Positions 44,602 to 53,519 are shown, counted from the first letter of the stretch. The stretch: 64,000 bases of DNA from Tianweitania sp. UT-5YL-CI-8 (GCF_030010215.1 NZ_JASCRR010000011.1:62001-126000); one strand, 5' to 3'. A program made the numbers and translations. The notes: a model not told the origin generated them from the letters alone.

Positions 44602-46971
44602 TCATCTCTTCGAAACACCGGCCACCTCGGCCTTCAACCGTTCCATTGCCATCAGCACACGCTCGGGCGTGGCGGGGGCGTCGAGGCGGGGGCAGATGCG
44701 GTGGTCGGCGACGCTGGCGACCGCGTCCGACAGCGCGTGAAACACCGACATGCCCAGCATGAAGGGTGGCTCGCCGACCGCCTTGGAGCGGTGGATGGTG
44801 GGCTCGAACGCCTCGGGCCAATCGGCCAGCGTGACGTTGAATATCTTCGGCCGGTCCGACGCCAGCGGGATCTTGTAGGTCGAGGGTGCGTGGGTTCGCA
44901 GCCGCCCCTTGTCGTCCCACCACAGCTCCTCGGTGGTCAGCCAGCCCATGCCCTGGATGAACCCGCCCTCGATCTGGCCGAGGTCGATCGCACGGTTCAG
45001 CGAGCGGCCGGTCTCGTGCAGGATATCGGTACGCTCGACCACATATTCGCCCGTCAACGTATCTACCGAGACTTCCGAGCACGACGCGCCATAGGCGAAA
45101 TAATAGAACGGATGCCCCTCGCCCTTGTCGCGGTCCCAATGGATCTTCGGCGTCTTGTAAAAGCCCGCCGCCGACAGCTGAATGCGCGCGAAATACGCCA
45201 TCTTGACCAGATCGGCGAAGGCGATTTCCTGATTGCCGATCCGAACCCGGTTGGGCAGGAAGACGATCTGGTCGGCGGCGACCTGGAACTTGTCGGCGGC
45301 GAAATCGACCAGCCGATCCTTGATCTGACGCGCTGCGTTCTGCGCCGCCATGCCATTGAGGTCCGAGCCCGAGGACGCGGCGGTGGCCGACGTGTTCGGC
45401 ACCTTGCCGGTCGTCGTCGCGGTGATCTTCACCTGGTCGATGTCGATCTGGAACTCTTCCGCCACCACTTGGGCTACCTTGACATAGAGCCCCTGCCCCA
45501 TCTCGGTGCCGCCATGGTTCAGATGCACAGAACCGTCGGTATAGACATGCACAAGCGCGCCGGCCTGGTTGTAATGCGTGGCGGTAAACGAGATGCCGAA
45601 CTTGACTGGAGTCAGCGCCAGCCCGCGCTTAATGAAGCGGCTGTTGGCGTTGAAAGCCGCAATCTGGCGGCGACGGCGGGCATAGTCGGCGCTCTCTTCC
45701 AACTCAGCGACGATGCGGTGGACAATGTTGTCCTCCACCGTCTGGTGGTAGGGCGTGACGTTGCGGTCACCATTCTTATCGCTATTTGGACCGTAGAAAT
45801 TCAGCTTGCGGATCTCGAGCGGGTCTTTGCCCGTGGCGAACGCTACCTCATCGATGACGCGTTCCGCCCCGATCATGCCCTGCGGCCCGCCAAAACCGCG
45901 AAACGCCGTATTGGACACCGTATTGGTGTAGAGCGGCGCCGAGACCGCCTTCACGGCGGGCCAGAAATAGGCGTTGTCGCAATGAAACAGCGCCCGGTCG
46001 GTCACCGGTCCCGACAGATCGGAGGAAAAGCCGCACCGCGCGGCGTAGACCAGATCGACGCCGAGAATGTTACCCTCGCCGTCGAAGCCGACTTCGTAGT
46101 CGACCAGGAAATCGTGCCGCTTGCCGGTCGCCGTCATGTCGTCGTCGCGGTCGGGCCGGATTTTGACCGCACGGTTGAGCTTCTTGGCGGCGATGGCGGC
46201 GATGGCCGCGAACTGGTTGGACTGGGTTTCCTTGCCGCCGAACCCTCCGCCCATGCGGCGGATCTCCACGGTCACCGCGTGGCTGGGCACGCCCAGCGCG
46301 TACGACACCATATGCTGCACTTCGCTGGGGTGCTGGGTCGAGGAATAGACGGTGACGTCCTGATCCTCGCCGGGAATGGCGAGCGCGATGTGGCCTTCGA
46401 GATAGAAATGATCCTGCCCGCCGATCCGCATCCTGCCGCTCAATCTGCGCGGTGCGGTGGCGATGGCCTCCGCGGCATTGCCGCGCTTCAGCGTCAGCGG
46501 CGGCGTGACGAGCTTGTCGTTGAGCGGATCGAGCTCGCCGATGTCGGTGACGAAGGGCAGCGCTTCGTACTCCACCTTGGCCAGACGGCAGGCGCGGCGC
46601 GCGGCCTCGCGGCTTTCGGCGATAACGGCGAAGATCGGCTGGCCGTGGAACTGCACCAGCGTGTCGGTCAGGATCGGCTCATCATGGCGGCCGGTCGGCG
46701 AGATGTCGTTTTCGCCGGGCACGTCGGCGCCGGTCATTACCGCAACCACGCCGGGCGCGGCGCGCACCGCCGACAGGTCCATTGAGGTGATCGTGCCATG
46801 CGCGATGTCGGCAAGGCCCAGGCAGCCATGCAGCGTGCCGGCCGGCTCGGGCATGTCGTCGATGTAGACCGCCGTGCCGCTGACATGCTTATGCGCGGAA
46901 TCGTGGCGCTGGTCGGTGGCGACACCGCCCTTGATGGCAGCCGCCTTGAGATCGGGGGTGTGGTTGTTCAT
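44602..46971 (-). CDS. xdhB: Xanthine dehydrogenase, molybdopterin-binding subunit
   Basis: 789 residues, the large subunit that hydroxylates hypoxanthine and xanthine to urate. It shows SAHKHVSGTAVYIDDMPEPAGTLHGCLGLADIAHG near the N-terminus and YLEGHIALAIPGEDQDVTVYSSTQHPSEVQHMV (the conserved QHP block). GGGFGGKETQSNQFAAIAAIAA and AFRGFGGPQGM carry the molybdopterin contacts; the Arg of AFRGFGG and the late Glu near VGEPPFMLGMSVFHAL are the catalytic-site elements. ATG 46971 precedes NNHTPDLK. Long gaps containing repeats separate it from xdhA (253 bases) and xdhC (244 bases). Confidence 0.95.
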   Translation of the reverse strand: MNNHTPDLKAAAIKGGVATDQRHDSAHKHVSGTAVYIDDMPEPAGTLHGCLGLADIAHGTITSMDLSAVRAAPGVVAVMTGADVPGENDISPTGRHDEPILTDTLVQFHGQPIFAVIAESREAARRACRLAKVEYEALPFVTDIGELDPLNDKLVTPPLTLKRGNAAEAIATAPRRLSGRMRIGGQDHFYLEGHIALAIPGEDQDVTVYSSTQHPSEVQHMVSYALGVPSHAVTVEIRRMGGGFGGKETQSNQFAAIAAIAAKKLNRAVKIRPDRDDDMTATGKRHDFLVDYEVGFDGEGNILGVDLVYAARCGFSSDLSGPVTDRALFHCDNAYFWPAVKAVSAPLYTNTVSNTAFRGFGGPQGMIGAERVIDEVAFATGKDPLEIRKLNFYGPNSDKNGDRNVTPYHQTVEDNIVHRIVAELEESADYARRRRQIAAFNANSRFIKRGLALTPVKFGISFTATHYNQAGALVHVYTDGSVHLNHGGTEMGQGLYVKVAQVVAEEFQIDIDQVKITATTTGKVPNTSATAASSGSDLNGMAAQNAARQIKDRLVDFAADKFQVAADQIVFLPNRVRIGNQEIAFADLVKMAYFARIQLSAAGFYKTPKIHWDRDKGEGHPFYYFAYGASCSEVSVDTLTGEYVVERTDILHETGRSLNRAIDLGQIEGGFIQGMGWLTTEELWWDDKGRLRTHAPSTYKIPLASDRPKIFNVTLADWPEAFEPTIHRSKAVGEPPFMLGMSVFHALSDAVASVADHRICPRLDAPATPERVLMAMERLKAEVAGVSKR

Positions 46972-47026
46972 GCGGGCATCCCCCAAGAATTATCGCCCGA
47001 TTCCCAGTCCACGCAGAGAGAATCCA

Positions 47027-47151
47027 CCCCCTCATCCGGCCCTTCGGGCCACCTTCTCCCTGAGGGGAGAAGAGGGTGCCTTAACGCTGGTCGCTCTCCT
47101 CTCCCCACCGGGGAGAGGGTGGCCGAGCGGAGCGGAGACCGGGTGAGGGGG
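47027..47151. repeat. Palindromic intergenic repeat, type B copy 3
   Basis: Begins CCCCCTCATCCGGCCCTTCG and ends AGACCGGGTGAGGGGG, so it is the inverse orientation of copies 1 and 2. It contains CTTCTCCCTGAGGGGAGAAG and CTCTCCCCACCGGGGAGAG hairpins. It lies between xdhA and xdhB. Confidence 0.88.
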
Positions 47152-47224
47152 AGAATATAAACATCCCCATTGAGGTATCCGAAATTGGCCATATACGGAT
47201 CAGAGGGAGGTGAAAAACGTCCCA

Positions 47225-48700
47225 TCACGCGGCCTCGTTGCGCGAGACCTGGATCGGACCGGCGAACCCTGAGGTCTCGGCAAAAAACCGCAGCAGGAGA
47301 TTGCGCCCGGCCAGCGCGCGGTATTCGGCGGAGGCGCGCATATCGGTCAGCGGTGTGAAATCCTCGGCATAGGCAGCGAGCGCAGCTTCCATCGTCGCCT
47401 CCGTCCAAGGCTTGCCGAGCAGCGCTGCCTCGACGGCCTTGGCGCGCTTCGGCGTCGCCGCCATGCCGCCATAGGCGACGCGGATCGCCGTCACCGTGCC
47501 GTCGGAAGTCAGTTCGAGCCGGAAAGCGCCGAGAGTGGAGGTGATGTCCTCGTCGCGCCGCTTGGTGACCTTGTAGGCTGCGAACTTCACATCCGCGCCC
47601 GGCAGCGGCACATGCACCGCCTCGACGAACTCGCCCGGCGCGCGATCCTGCTTGCCATAGGCGATGAAGAAGTCTTCCAGCGGAAGCGTGCGGCGTTCGG
47701 CGCCTTTACGAAGGGTGATCGAGGCCCCGAGCGCGATGAGCGGTGGCGGGGTGTCGCCGATAGGCGAGCCGTTGGCGATGTTGCCGCCGATGGTGCCCAT
47801 ATTGCGCACCTGCTCGCCGCCGATGCGGTCGATCAGCGTGCCCAAAGCTGGAATATGCCGCGCCAGCACGGCATGGGCTTCGGTGTAGCTGACGCCCGCG
47901 CCGATGCTGAGAACGCCATCCGTCTCGCTGATGCCGCGCAGGCCTTCGAGATTGCCGATGAACACGGCAGGCGCGATGTCGCGCATGAATTTGGTCACCC
48001 ACAGACCGACATCTGTCGAACCCGAAACAATGGTGGCATTCGGCTCCGTGATGAGAATCTCGGCGAGGTCGTCGACATCGGCGGGAATGACCAACCGCTC
48101 CTTGCCCGTACCGATCTCGACCCGTGCACCGTCGCGCAGGACTGACAGCCGCTCCGTGACAGCTGCGCGCTCGACGGCCAGCGGGTCGTTCGCCGCCTTG
48201 CCGTAGCTGGAAATGGCGCGGGCGGCGCGGATGATGGCCTCATAGCCGGTGCAGCGGCAGAGATTGCCCTGCAGCGCCTTTTCGATAGCCGCATCCGAAG
48301 GCTCCGGCGTGCGCATCCACAGCGCATACAGCGACATGACGAAACCCGGCGTGCAGAAGCCGCATTGCGAGCCGTGGAAATCCACCATCGCCTGCTGCAC
48401 CGGATGCAGCGAACCGCCCTCGCCGTTAAGGTGTTCGACGGTCACCACATGGCAGCCGTCGAGCGAGGCGAGGAAGCGGATGCAGCCATTGACACTTTCA
48501 TAAACGAGGTCGCCACCGGACAAACGTCCCACCAGCACTGTGCAGGCGCCGCAATCGCCCTCCGCGCAGCCTTCCTTGCTGCCGCGCAGCGCTCGGCGGA
48601 GCCGGAGGAAATCGAGCAACGTTTCGTCCGGCTTTGCGTCGGAAAGGGTGATCTCATCACCGTTGAGCAAAAAGCGGATGTGGGAGCGCGTTTCAACCAT
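47225..48700 (-). CDS. xdhA: Xanthine dehydrogenase small subunit (FeS and FAD)
   Basis: 491 residues. The N-terminal [2Fe-2S] domain has KEGCAEGDCGACTVL. The second, helical [2Fe-2S] domain has SQCGFCTPGFVMSLYAL and GNLCRCTGYEAIIRAA. The FAD domain has ATIVSGSTDVGLWVTKF, then GGEQVRNMGTIGGNIANGSPIGDTPPPLIALGA, the FAD loop of this family. It transfers electrons from the Mo centre to NAD+. Start ATG 48700 lies three bases after the uraH stop, so the two are one operon with uraH first. Confidence 0.95.
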   Translation of the reverse strand: MVETRSHIRFLLNGDEITLSDAKPDETLLDFLRLRRALRGSKEGCAEGDCGACTVLVGRLSGGDLVYESVNGCIRFLASLDGCHVVTVEHLNGEGGSLHPVQQAMVDFHGSQCGFCTPGFVMSLYALWMRTPEPSDAAIEKALQGNLCRCTGYEAIIRAARAISSYGKAANDPLAVERAAVTERLSVLRDGARVEIGTGKERLVIPADVDDLAEILITEPNATIVSGSTDVGLWVTKFMRDIAPAVFIGNLEGLRGISETDGVLSIGAGVSYTEAHAVLARHIPALGTLIDRIGGEQVRNMGTIGGNIANGSPIGDTPPPLIALGASITLRKGAERRTLPLEDFFIAYGKQDRAPGEFVEAVHVPLPGADVKFAAYKVTKRRDEDITSTLGAFRLELTSDGTVTAIRVAYGGMAATPKRAKAVEAALLGKPWTEATMEAALAAYAEDFTPLTDMRASAEYRALAGRNLLLRFFAETSGFAGPIQVSRNEAA

Positions 48701-48703
48701 TGC

Positions 48704-49069
48704 TCAACTCCCCCGATATGTCGAATAGCCATAGGGCGAGAGAAGCAGCGGCACATGATAATGCCGGGCTTCGGCCATGCCAAAACGGATCGGGATCTGA
48801 TCTAGAAACGGCACGTCGGGGAGTTCCACACCGGCGGCCCGCAGATAGTCGCCGGCGAAGAAAATCAGCTCATACTGGCCGGTCTGGAAGGTTTTCCCTT
48901 CGAGCAGCGGCGCATCGCAGCGTCCGTCCTCGTTGGTGACGGCCTCAAGCAGCTTGCAGTGCGAATTGCCGCTGACGCGATAAAGCGCGATCTTGAGCCC
49001 CGCTGCCGGAAGGCCGGACGCGGTGTCGAGAACGTGGGTGGTAAGGCGCCCGCCCGAGGCTTTCGTCAT
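48704..49069 (-). CDS. uraH: 5-hydroxyisourate hydrolase (transthyretin-like)
   Basis: 121 residues. [24 protein letters not shown] opens the transthyretin fold (His and conserved LDxxxG). [21 protein letters not shown] is the family signature; the C-terminal YRGS ending is diagnostic of the hydrolase rather than true transthyretin. It converts 5-hydroxyisourate from PuuD to OHCU. It starts at ATG 49069 after GGGAGGGCGA. It leads the xdhA-xdhB-xdhC transcript and diverges from the puuE-uraD fusion. Confidence 0.96.
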   Translation of the reverse strand: MTKASGGRLTTHVLDTASGLPAAGLKIALYRVSGNSHCKLLEAVTNEDGRCDAPLLEGKTFQTGQYELIFFAGDYLRAAGVELPDVPFLDQIPIRFGMAEARHYHVPLLLSPYGYSTYRGS

Positions 49070-49252
49070 TCGCCCTCCCTTCGCCGGTACATTTCGAACG
49101 CGAACGGTGCATAGTGCGGCAATTCAAGGCCATGCATAAGCCCCATCCACCAAGACGGCGGCAAAAAGACTTTCAAATTTTTTGAGGGGATTGGCCACCT
49201 CTCCCTTTGCTATCGTGCAGATTGGGTTCACGCCCCATCCTTGAGGGACTTG
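49070..49252. promoter_or_regulatory. Divergent control region, uraH / puuE-uraD
   Basis: 183 bases. It contains GACTTTCAAA (49168-49177) overlapping a small dyad TCAAA-TTT-TTTGA (about 49173-49185). The same decamer lies in the puuD/lysR region at 41061, suggesting a shared regulator in the island. Confidence 0.5.
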
Positions 49253-50686
49253 ATGCGTTACGTAAGAGACATGCGCGGCCACGGCGCCAACCCGCCCGAT
49301 CCGAAATGGCCGGGCGGCGCCCATGTCGCCGTACAGTTCGTCGTCAACTACGAGGAAGGCGGCGAAAACAACATTCTGCATGGCGATGCCGCATCCGAGG
49401 CGTTCCTGTCGGAAATCGTCGGCGCCGCGCAATGGCCCGGCATGCGTCACTGGAACATGGAGTCGATCTACGAATATGGCGCCCGCGCCGGCTTCTGGCG
49501 GCTGTTGCGCCTGTTCCAGGACGCGGGCGTGCCTGCGACCTGCTACGGCGTGGCCACAGCACTCGCGCGCTCCCCCGACCAGGTGGCGGCGATGCAGGAC
49601 GCCGGCTGGGAAATCGCCTCGCACGGCCTGCGCTGGATCGACTACCGCGACCACGGCATCGAGGCCGAGCGCGCCGACATGCTGGAAGCCATCCGCCTGC
49701 ACACCGAAGTCACCGGTGAGCGTCCGACCGGCTGGTACGAAGGACGCACCTCGGTCAACACCGTGCGGCTCGCCGCTGCCGAAGGCGGCTTCGACTATGT
49801 CTCCGACACCTATGACGACGACCTGCCCTACTGGCTCGACCATGACGGACACGGCAGCCCGATCGAGCCGCAACTGATCATCCCCTATACGTTGGACGCC
49901 AACGACATGCGCTTCGCAGTGGCCGGCGGCTTCAATTCCGGCGACCAGTTCTTCGCCTATCTCAAGGACAGTTTCGACACGCTTTACGCAGAAGGCAAAG
50001 CCGGGCGCCCACGCATGATGAGCGTCGGCCTGCATTGCCGCCTCGTCGGCCGGCCGGGACGCGCGGCGGCGCTGAAGCGTTTCATCGAATACGTGCAGAG
50101 CCACGACAAGGTCTGGCTGCCACGCCGCATCGACATCGCCCGCCACTGGCGCGAACAGCATCCCTATCAGGCCCCGGCTTTGCGCCCCTCGCGCATGGAC
50201 AAGGCCACGTTCGTGCAGAGGTTCGGCGGCATTTTCGAACACTCGCCATGGATCGCCGAGCGCGCCTTCGCGCTGGAACTCGGCCCCGCGCATGACAGCG
50301 CCGGCGGGCTGCACAACGCGCTGTGCCGCATCTTCCGCTCGGCAAGCGAAGACGAGCGCCTGGGCGTGCTCAAGGCGCATCCCGACCTCGCCGGCAAGCT
50401 GGCGCAGGCCAAAAGGCTGACGCCCGAATCGGCGAACGAACAGGCCTCCGCCGGGCTCGACGCGCTGACCGACGAGGAGCGCGCGATGTTTACTGCCTTG
50501 AACGCGGACTATACGCAAAAATTCGGCTTCCCTTTCATCATCGCAGTGAAGGGACGCAGCAAGGCCGAAATTCTCGACGCCTTCAAGACGCGGGTTTCCA
50601 ACGACCGCGCCATCGAATTCGACACGGCCGCCAAGCAGGTGGAGCGCATTGCGCTGCTCCGCCTCAAGGATATTCTGCCCGCCTGA
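49253..50686 (+). CDS. Bifunctional allantoinase (PuuE) - OHCU decarboxylase (UraD) fusion
   Basis: 477 residues. Residues 1-~308 are cofactor-free polysaccharide-deacetylase-fold allantoinase PuuE: GHGANPPDPKWPGGAHVAVQFVVNYEEGGENNILHGD, GWEIASHGLRWIDY and RPTGWYEGRTSVNT. From about 310 a UraD domain follows: FVQRFGGIFEHSPWIAERAF, LKAHPDLAGKLAQAKRLT, ANEQASAGLDALTDEE and YTQKFGFPFIIAVKG, with the catalytic His (HPDLAGK) and Glu/Ser (NEQASAG) present. It joins OHCU decarboxylation to allantoin hydrolysis in one chain. ATG 49253 has GAGGGA. Upstream TTG is less likely. The neighbouring ureidoglycine gene starts six bases after its stop. Confidence 0.95.
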   Translation: MRYVRDMRGHGANPPDPKWPGGAHVAVQFVVNYEEGGENNILHGDAASEAFLSEIVGAAQWPGMRHWNMESIYEYGARAGFWRLLRLFQDAGVPATCYGVATALARSPDQVAAMQDAGWEIASHGLRWIDYRDHGIEAERADMLEAIRLHTEVTGERPTGWYEGRTSVNTVRLAAAEGGFDYVSDTYDDDLPYWLDHDGHGSPIEPQLIIPYTLDANDMRFAVAGGFNSGDQFFAYLKDSFDTLYAEGKAGRPRMMSVGLHCRLVGRPGRAAALKRFIEYVQSHDKVWLPRRIDIARHWREQHPYQAPALRPSRMDKATFVQRFGGIFEHSPWIAERAFALELGPAHDSAGGLHNALCRIFRSASEDERLGVLKAHPDLAGKLAQAKRLTPESANEQASAGLDALTDEERAMFTALNADYTQKFGFPFIIAVKGRSKAEILDAFKTRVSNDRAIEFDTAAKQVERIALLRLKDILPA

Positions 50687-50692
50687 GAGGAC

Positions 50693-51529
50693 ATGACGAT
50701 GCAAGGCCGCACCTATTACGCGCCCACAGGCGGCCTGCCGCCACAGACGCAATTGCTCACCGACCGCGCCGTCTTCACCGAGGCCTATGCGGTCATCCCC
50801 AAGGGCGTGATGAGCGACATCGTCACCAGCCCGCTGCCGTTCTGGGATAGCACCCGCGCCTGGATCCTGTCGCGTCCGCTGTCCGGCTTCGCCGAGACGT
50901 TTTCGCAATACATCATGGAAGTGGCACCCGGCGGCGGCAGCGACCGGGCGGAACTCGACCCGGCGGCAGAGGGCGTGCTGTTCGTGGTCGAGGGCGAGAT
51001 CGCGGTGACGGTTGCCGGCGCGGCCCATGCCATGCATCCCGGTTGCTACGCCTATCTGCCGCCTTCCAGTGGCTGGACGCTGCGCAATGACAGCACCGCT
51101 CCTGCCCGCTTCCATTGGATTCGCAAGGCCTATGAGCCGGTCGAGGGCATCGACACGCCGCCGCCTCTGTTTCTCGACGAGGCGGATGTCGTGCCTTCGG
51201 CCATGCCCGGCACCGACGGCAAATGGGCGACGACGCGCTTCGTCGATCCAGCCGACCTACGTCACGACATGCATGTGACGGTGGTGACCTTCGAACCCGG
51301 CGCGGTCATCCCCTTCGCCGAGACCCATGTCATGGAGCATGGGCTCTATGTGCTCGAAGGCAAGGCGGTCTATCGGCTCAACCAGGACTGGGTGGAGGTG
51401 GAGGCCGGAGACTATATGTGGCTGCGCGCGTTTTGCCCGCAGGCCTGCTATGCCGGTGGTCCCGGCAAGTTCCGGTACCTGCTCTACAAGGATGTCAACC
51501 GGCATGCGAAGCTGGGCGGCTTCCGGTGA
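50693..51529 (+). CDS. (S)-ureidoglycine aminohydrolase-like bicupin
   Basis: 278 residues, two cupin domains. The first has MEVAPGGGSDRAELDPAAEGVLFVVEGEIAVTVAG. The second has VVTFEPGAVIPFAETHVMEHGLYVLEGKAVYRLNQDWVEVEAGDYMWLRAFCPQACYAGG, with the Mn-binding E-H-E/H residues (ETHVMEHG). It releases ammonia from ureidoglycine to give ureidoglycolate, after allantoate hydrolysis by an enzyme not in the window. ATG 50693 follows GAGAGGAC. It is part of the puuE-uraD / allA strand, but a type A repeat separates it from allA. Confidence 0.9.
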   Translation: MTMQGRTYYAPTGGLPPQTQLLTDRAVFTEAYAVIPKGVMSDIVTSPLPFWDSTRAWILSRPLSGFAETFSQYIMEVAPGGGSDRAELDPAAEGVLFVVEGEIAVTVAGAAHAMHPGCYAYLPPSSGWTLRNDSTAPARFHWIRKAYEPVEGIDTPPPLFLDEADVVPSAMPGTDGKWATTRFVDPADLRHDMHVTVVTFEPGAVIPFAETHVMEHGLYVLEGKAVYRLNQDWVEVEAGDYMWLRAFCPQACYAGGPGKFRYLLYKDVNRHAKLGGFR

Positions 51530-51540
51530 ATCATCTGACC

Positions 51541-51702
51541 CTCACCCCCCTCTGTCCTGCCGGACATCTCCCCCTCAAGGGGGGAGATTGGATGTCATCG
51601 CGGCTGTCGCCAATTTCCAACGTGGCAGGAAGGGCAAAAGGCGCGAAGCTGCTGATCTCCCTCCTTGAGGGGGAGATGGCCGGCAGGCCAGAGGGGGGTG
51701 AG
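51541..51702. repeat. Palindromic intergenic repeat, type A copy 4
   Basis: Arms starting CTCACCCCCCTCTGTCCTG and ending CCAGAGGGGGGTGAG around a core with CTGTCGCCAATTTCCAACGT. It lies between the ureidoglycine aminohydrolase gene and allA. Confidence 0.92.
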
Positions 51703-51737
51703 AGCCCAACAGGCGGGGAAGAAGCGGGATTTCGACC

Positions 51738-52247
51738 ATGACCCGCATCATCACCGCCCGACCCCTGACCCGCGAAAACTTCGCGCCCTTCGGCGATGTC
51801 ATCGATACGGACAGCGAAAGTCATTTCCCGATCAATGCCGGGAAGTGCATACGCCACCACGATCTGGCCAGGGTAGAAACCGCGGGCGACAACGCCCGCA
51901 CCTTGATTTCGATCTTCAGGGGAACGCCCTATGATTTCCCGTTGCAGCTGACGATGGTCGAGCGGCATCCGCTCGGCAGCCAGGCCTTCATGCCCCTGTC
52001 GCCGAACCCGTTCCTGGTCATCGTCTGCCCCGATACGCCAAATGGGCCGGGCGCGCCGCAAGCCTTCTTGACGGCGTCCGGACAAGGTGTGAACTATCCG
52101 CGCGGGCGGTGGCACGGTGTGCTGACGCCCGTCGGCGCGCCACAGGACTTTCTGGTCGTGGATCGCGGCGGCGACGGCACCAATCTCGAAGAATTCGTTT
52201 TCCCCGAACCCTATGAAATCCGTCTGACGGAAGGACTTGTCGCATGA
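51738..52247 (+). CDS. allA: Ureidoglycolate lyase
   Basis: 169 residues, cupin-like AllA fold. It splits ureidoglycolate to glyoxylate and urea, the last step of the pathway. Seen: LTRENFAPFGDVIDTD (family N-terminus), FPLQLTMVERHPLGSQAFMPLSPNPFLVIVCPD with the conserved ERHPxGSQ(A)F block, and NYPRGRWHGVLTPVGAPQDFLVVDRGG. The catalytic His of W-H is present. Its stop overlaps the deaminase start by four bases. Confidence 0.95.
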   Translation: MTRIITARPLTRENFAPFGDVIDTDSESHFPINAGKCIRHHDLARVETAGDNARTLISIFRGTPYDFPLQLTMVERHPLGSQAFMPLSPNPFLVIVCPDTPNGPGAPQAFLTASGQGVNYPRGRWHGVLTPVGAPQDFLVVDRGGDGTNLEEFVFPEPYEIRLTEGLVA

Positions 52248-52837
52248 CCGACGCCGCCACGCTCGACCGACTGCTCGACGTGATCGAAAACGACATCGCC
52301 CCCAAAACGGCGCAAGGCGTGGCCAAGGGCAACAAGCTGTTCGGCGCCGCCATGTTGCGCAAAGACGACCTGTCGCTGGTGATCGCTGAAACCAACAACG
52401 AAATCGAGAACCCGCTGTGGCATGGCGAGGTGCATCTGTTGAAAAAGTTCTACGAAATGCCGAAGGAAGAGCGCACTGATACCAAGGACTGCATCTTCAT
52501 CGCCACCCACGAGCCCTGCTCGCTGTGTCTGTCGGCCATCACTTGGACGGGCTTCGACAATTTCTACTACCTCTTCAGCTATCAGGATTCGCGCGACGCC
52601 TTCGCCATTCCGCACGATCTGAAAATCCTGAAAGAGGTTTTCACCCTCGACGAGGGCGCCTACAACGACGCCAACGACTACTGGACGGCGTATTCCATCG
52701 GCCGGCTGATCAGCGAGTTGCCCGAGCCAGACCGCAGCCGGCTCGAAGCCCGGCGCCAAGCCATCGCAGAGCTTTATGACCGCATGTCGGCGACCTACCA
52801 GTCGAGCAAGGAAGCAAACGACATTCCGCTGAATTGA
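52244..52837 (+). CDS. Cytidine/deoxycytidylate deaminase-fold nucleoside deaminase
   Basis: 197 residues. The zinc site is WHGEVH and THEPCSLCLSAI (the H-A/G-E and PCxxC motifs of the CDA fold). FYYLFSYQDSRDAFAIPHDLKIL follows, and the C-terminal ~60 residues (WTAYSIGRLISELPEPDRSRLEAR) are longer than in TadA. It overlaps allA and closes the purine operon, so a purine base or nucleoside is a plausible substrate; guanine deamination is already covered by GuaD. The exact reaction is unknown. Confidence 0.8.
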   Translation: MTDAATLDRLLDVIENDIAPKTAQGVAKGNKLFGAAMLRKDDLSLVIAETNNEIENPLWHGEVHLLKKFYEMPKEERTDTKDCIFIATHEPCSLCLSAITWTGFDNFYYLFSYQDSRDAFAIPHDLKILKEVFTLDEGAYNDANDYWTAYSIGRLISELPEPDRSRLEARRQAIAELYDRMSATYQSSKEANDIPLN

Positions 52838-52865
52838 TAAATCGCATCCAGTTGGGGGTTGCGCC

Positions 52866-53058
52866 GCCCCTCACCTGCCTGCCGGCTTTACCGGGGTGAG
52901 CCAAGGTCTCACCCGTCCTTTGGACACCCGTGAACGGGGCGAGGGTCGCTGTCCTCGGCGATTTCGCCACTCTCCAACGTTGTGATTAGCGAAAGCCGCA
53001 GCGAAGGCGTTCTTCTCCCCGTTCACGGGGAGAAGGTCCCGGCAGGGGGATGAGGGGC
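52866..53058. repeat. Palindromic intergenic repeat, type D (mosaic)
   Basis: Begins GCCCCTCACCTGCCTGCCGG and ends CAGGGGGATGAGGGGC. The inner halves CCCGTGAACGGGG / CCCCGTTCACGGGG are inverted. The core has TTTCGCCACTCTCCAACGTT, the same module as in type A copies 3 and 4. It lies after the purine operon. Confidence 0.8.
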
Positions 53059-53098
53059 AGCGCGACGCTTCGAGCCCCGACACGCGCGATAAAATGAA

Positions 53099-53359
53099 TC
53101 AGCAGGCGGTCCGGGTGATGACGGTGACGCCGGCGTCCTTCTTGTCGAGGACTGCGCGCATCGCGTTGACGAGCTTGCCTTCCAGACGGCGCGCGACGGC
53201 TGTGTTCCATTCGGGAGACACGGAATCGTTGTCGGCCGCGGCCGGCATATCCATGAGTTGATCTACGATCGACACGCCTTCGCGGGCGCGTGAAAACAAT
53301 GCGGAAATCGCCGAATCGCCGGTGGTCTGCATGGCTCTATCGCTCGTGTTGGTCATCAT
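53099..53359 (-). CDS. Hypothetical protein
   Basis: 86 residues from ATG 53359 (or 53356). It has SDRAMQTTGDSAISALFSRAREGVSIVDQLMDMP and a C-terminal KLVNAMRAVLDKKDAGVTVITRTAC. No family is recognised. It is alpha-helical in character with no signal peptide or membrane segment. Start and coding status are uncertain; composition is like the neighbours. The gene is downstream of xylB on the same strand, separated by a strong hairpin. Confidence 0.5.
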   Translation of the reverse strand: MMTNTSDRAMQTTGDSAISALFSRAREGVSIVDQLMDMPAAADNDSVSPEWNTAVARRLEGKLVNAMRAVLDKKDAGVTVITRTAC

Positions 53360-53447
53360 GGCCCGTATCGTATCCGCGTTGCATGACAACCGTAAGGCAA
53401 CGGCGTGTCGTTCCAGCGACGGTGAACGGGCTGGTGTGCTAAATGTT

Positions 53448-53481
53448 GCGCGGCACGGCAATGTTTTTTGCCGTGCCGCGC
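53448..53481. terminator. Hairpin terminator after xylB
   Basis: Perfect 14-base stem (GCGCGGCACGGCAA / TTGCCGTGCCGCGC) with a six-base loop TGTTTT. It lies 39 bases downstream of the xylB stop on the minus strand. The run of six T (plus strand) partly falls in the loop, so termination strength is uncertain. Confidence 0.6.
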
Positions 53482-53519
53482 TTCTGATTTCCTGATCGAC
53501 GTAAGTGGCTATGCCGGCC

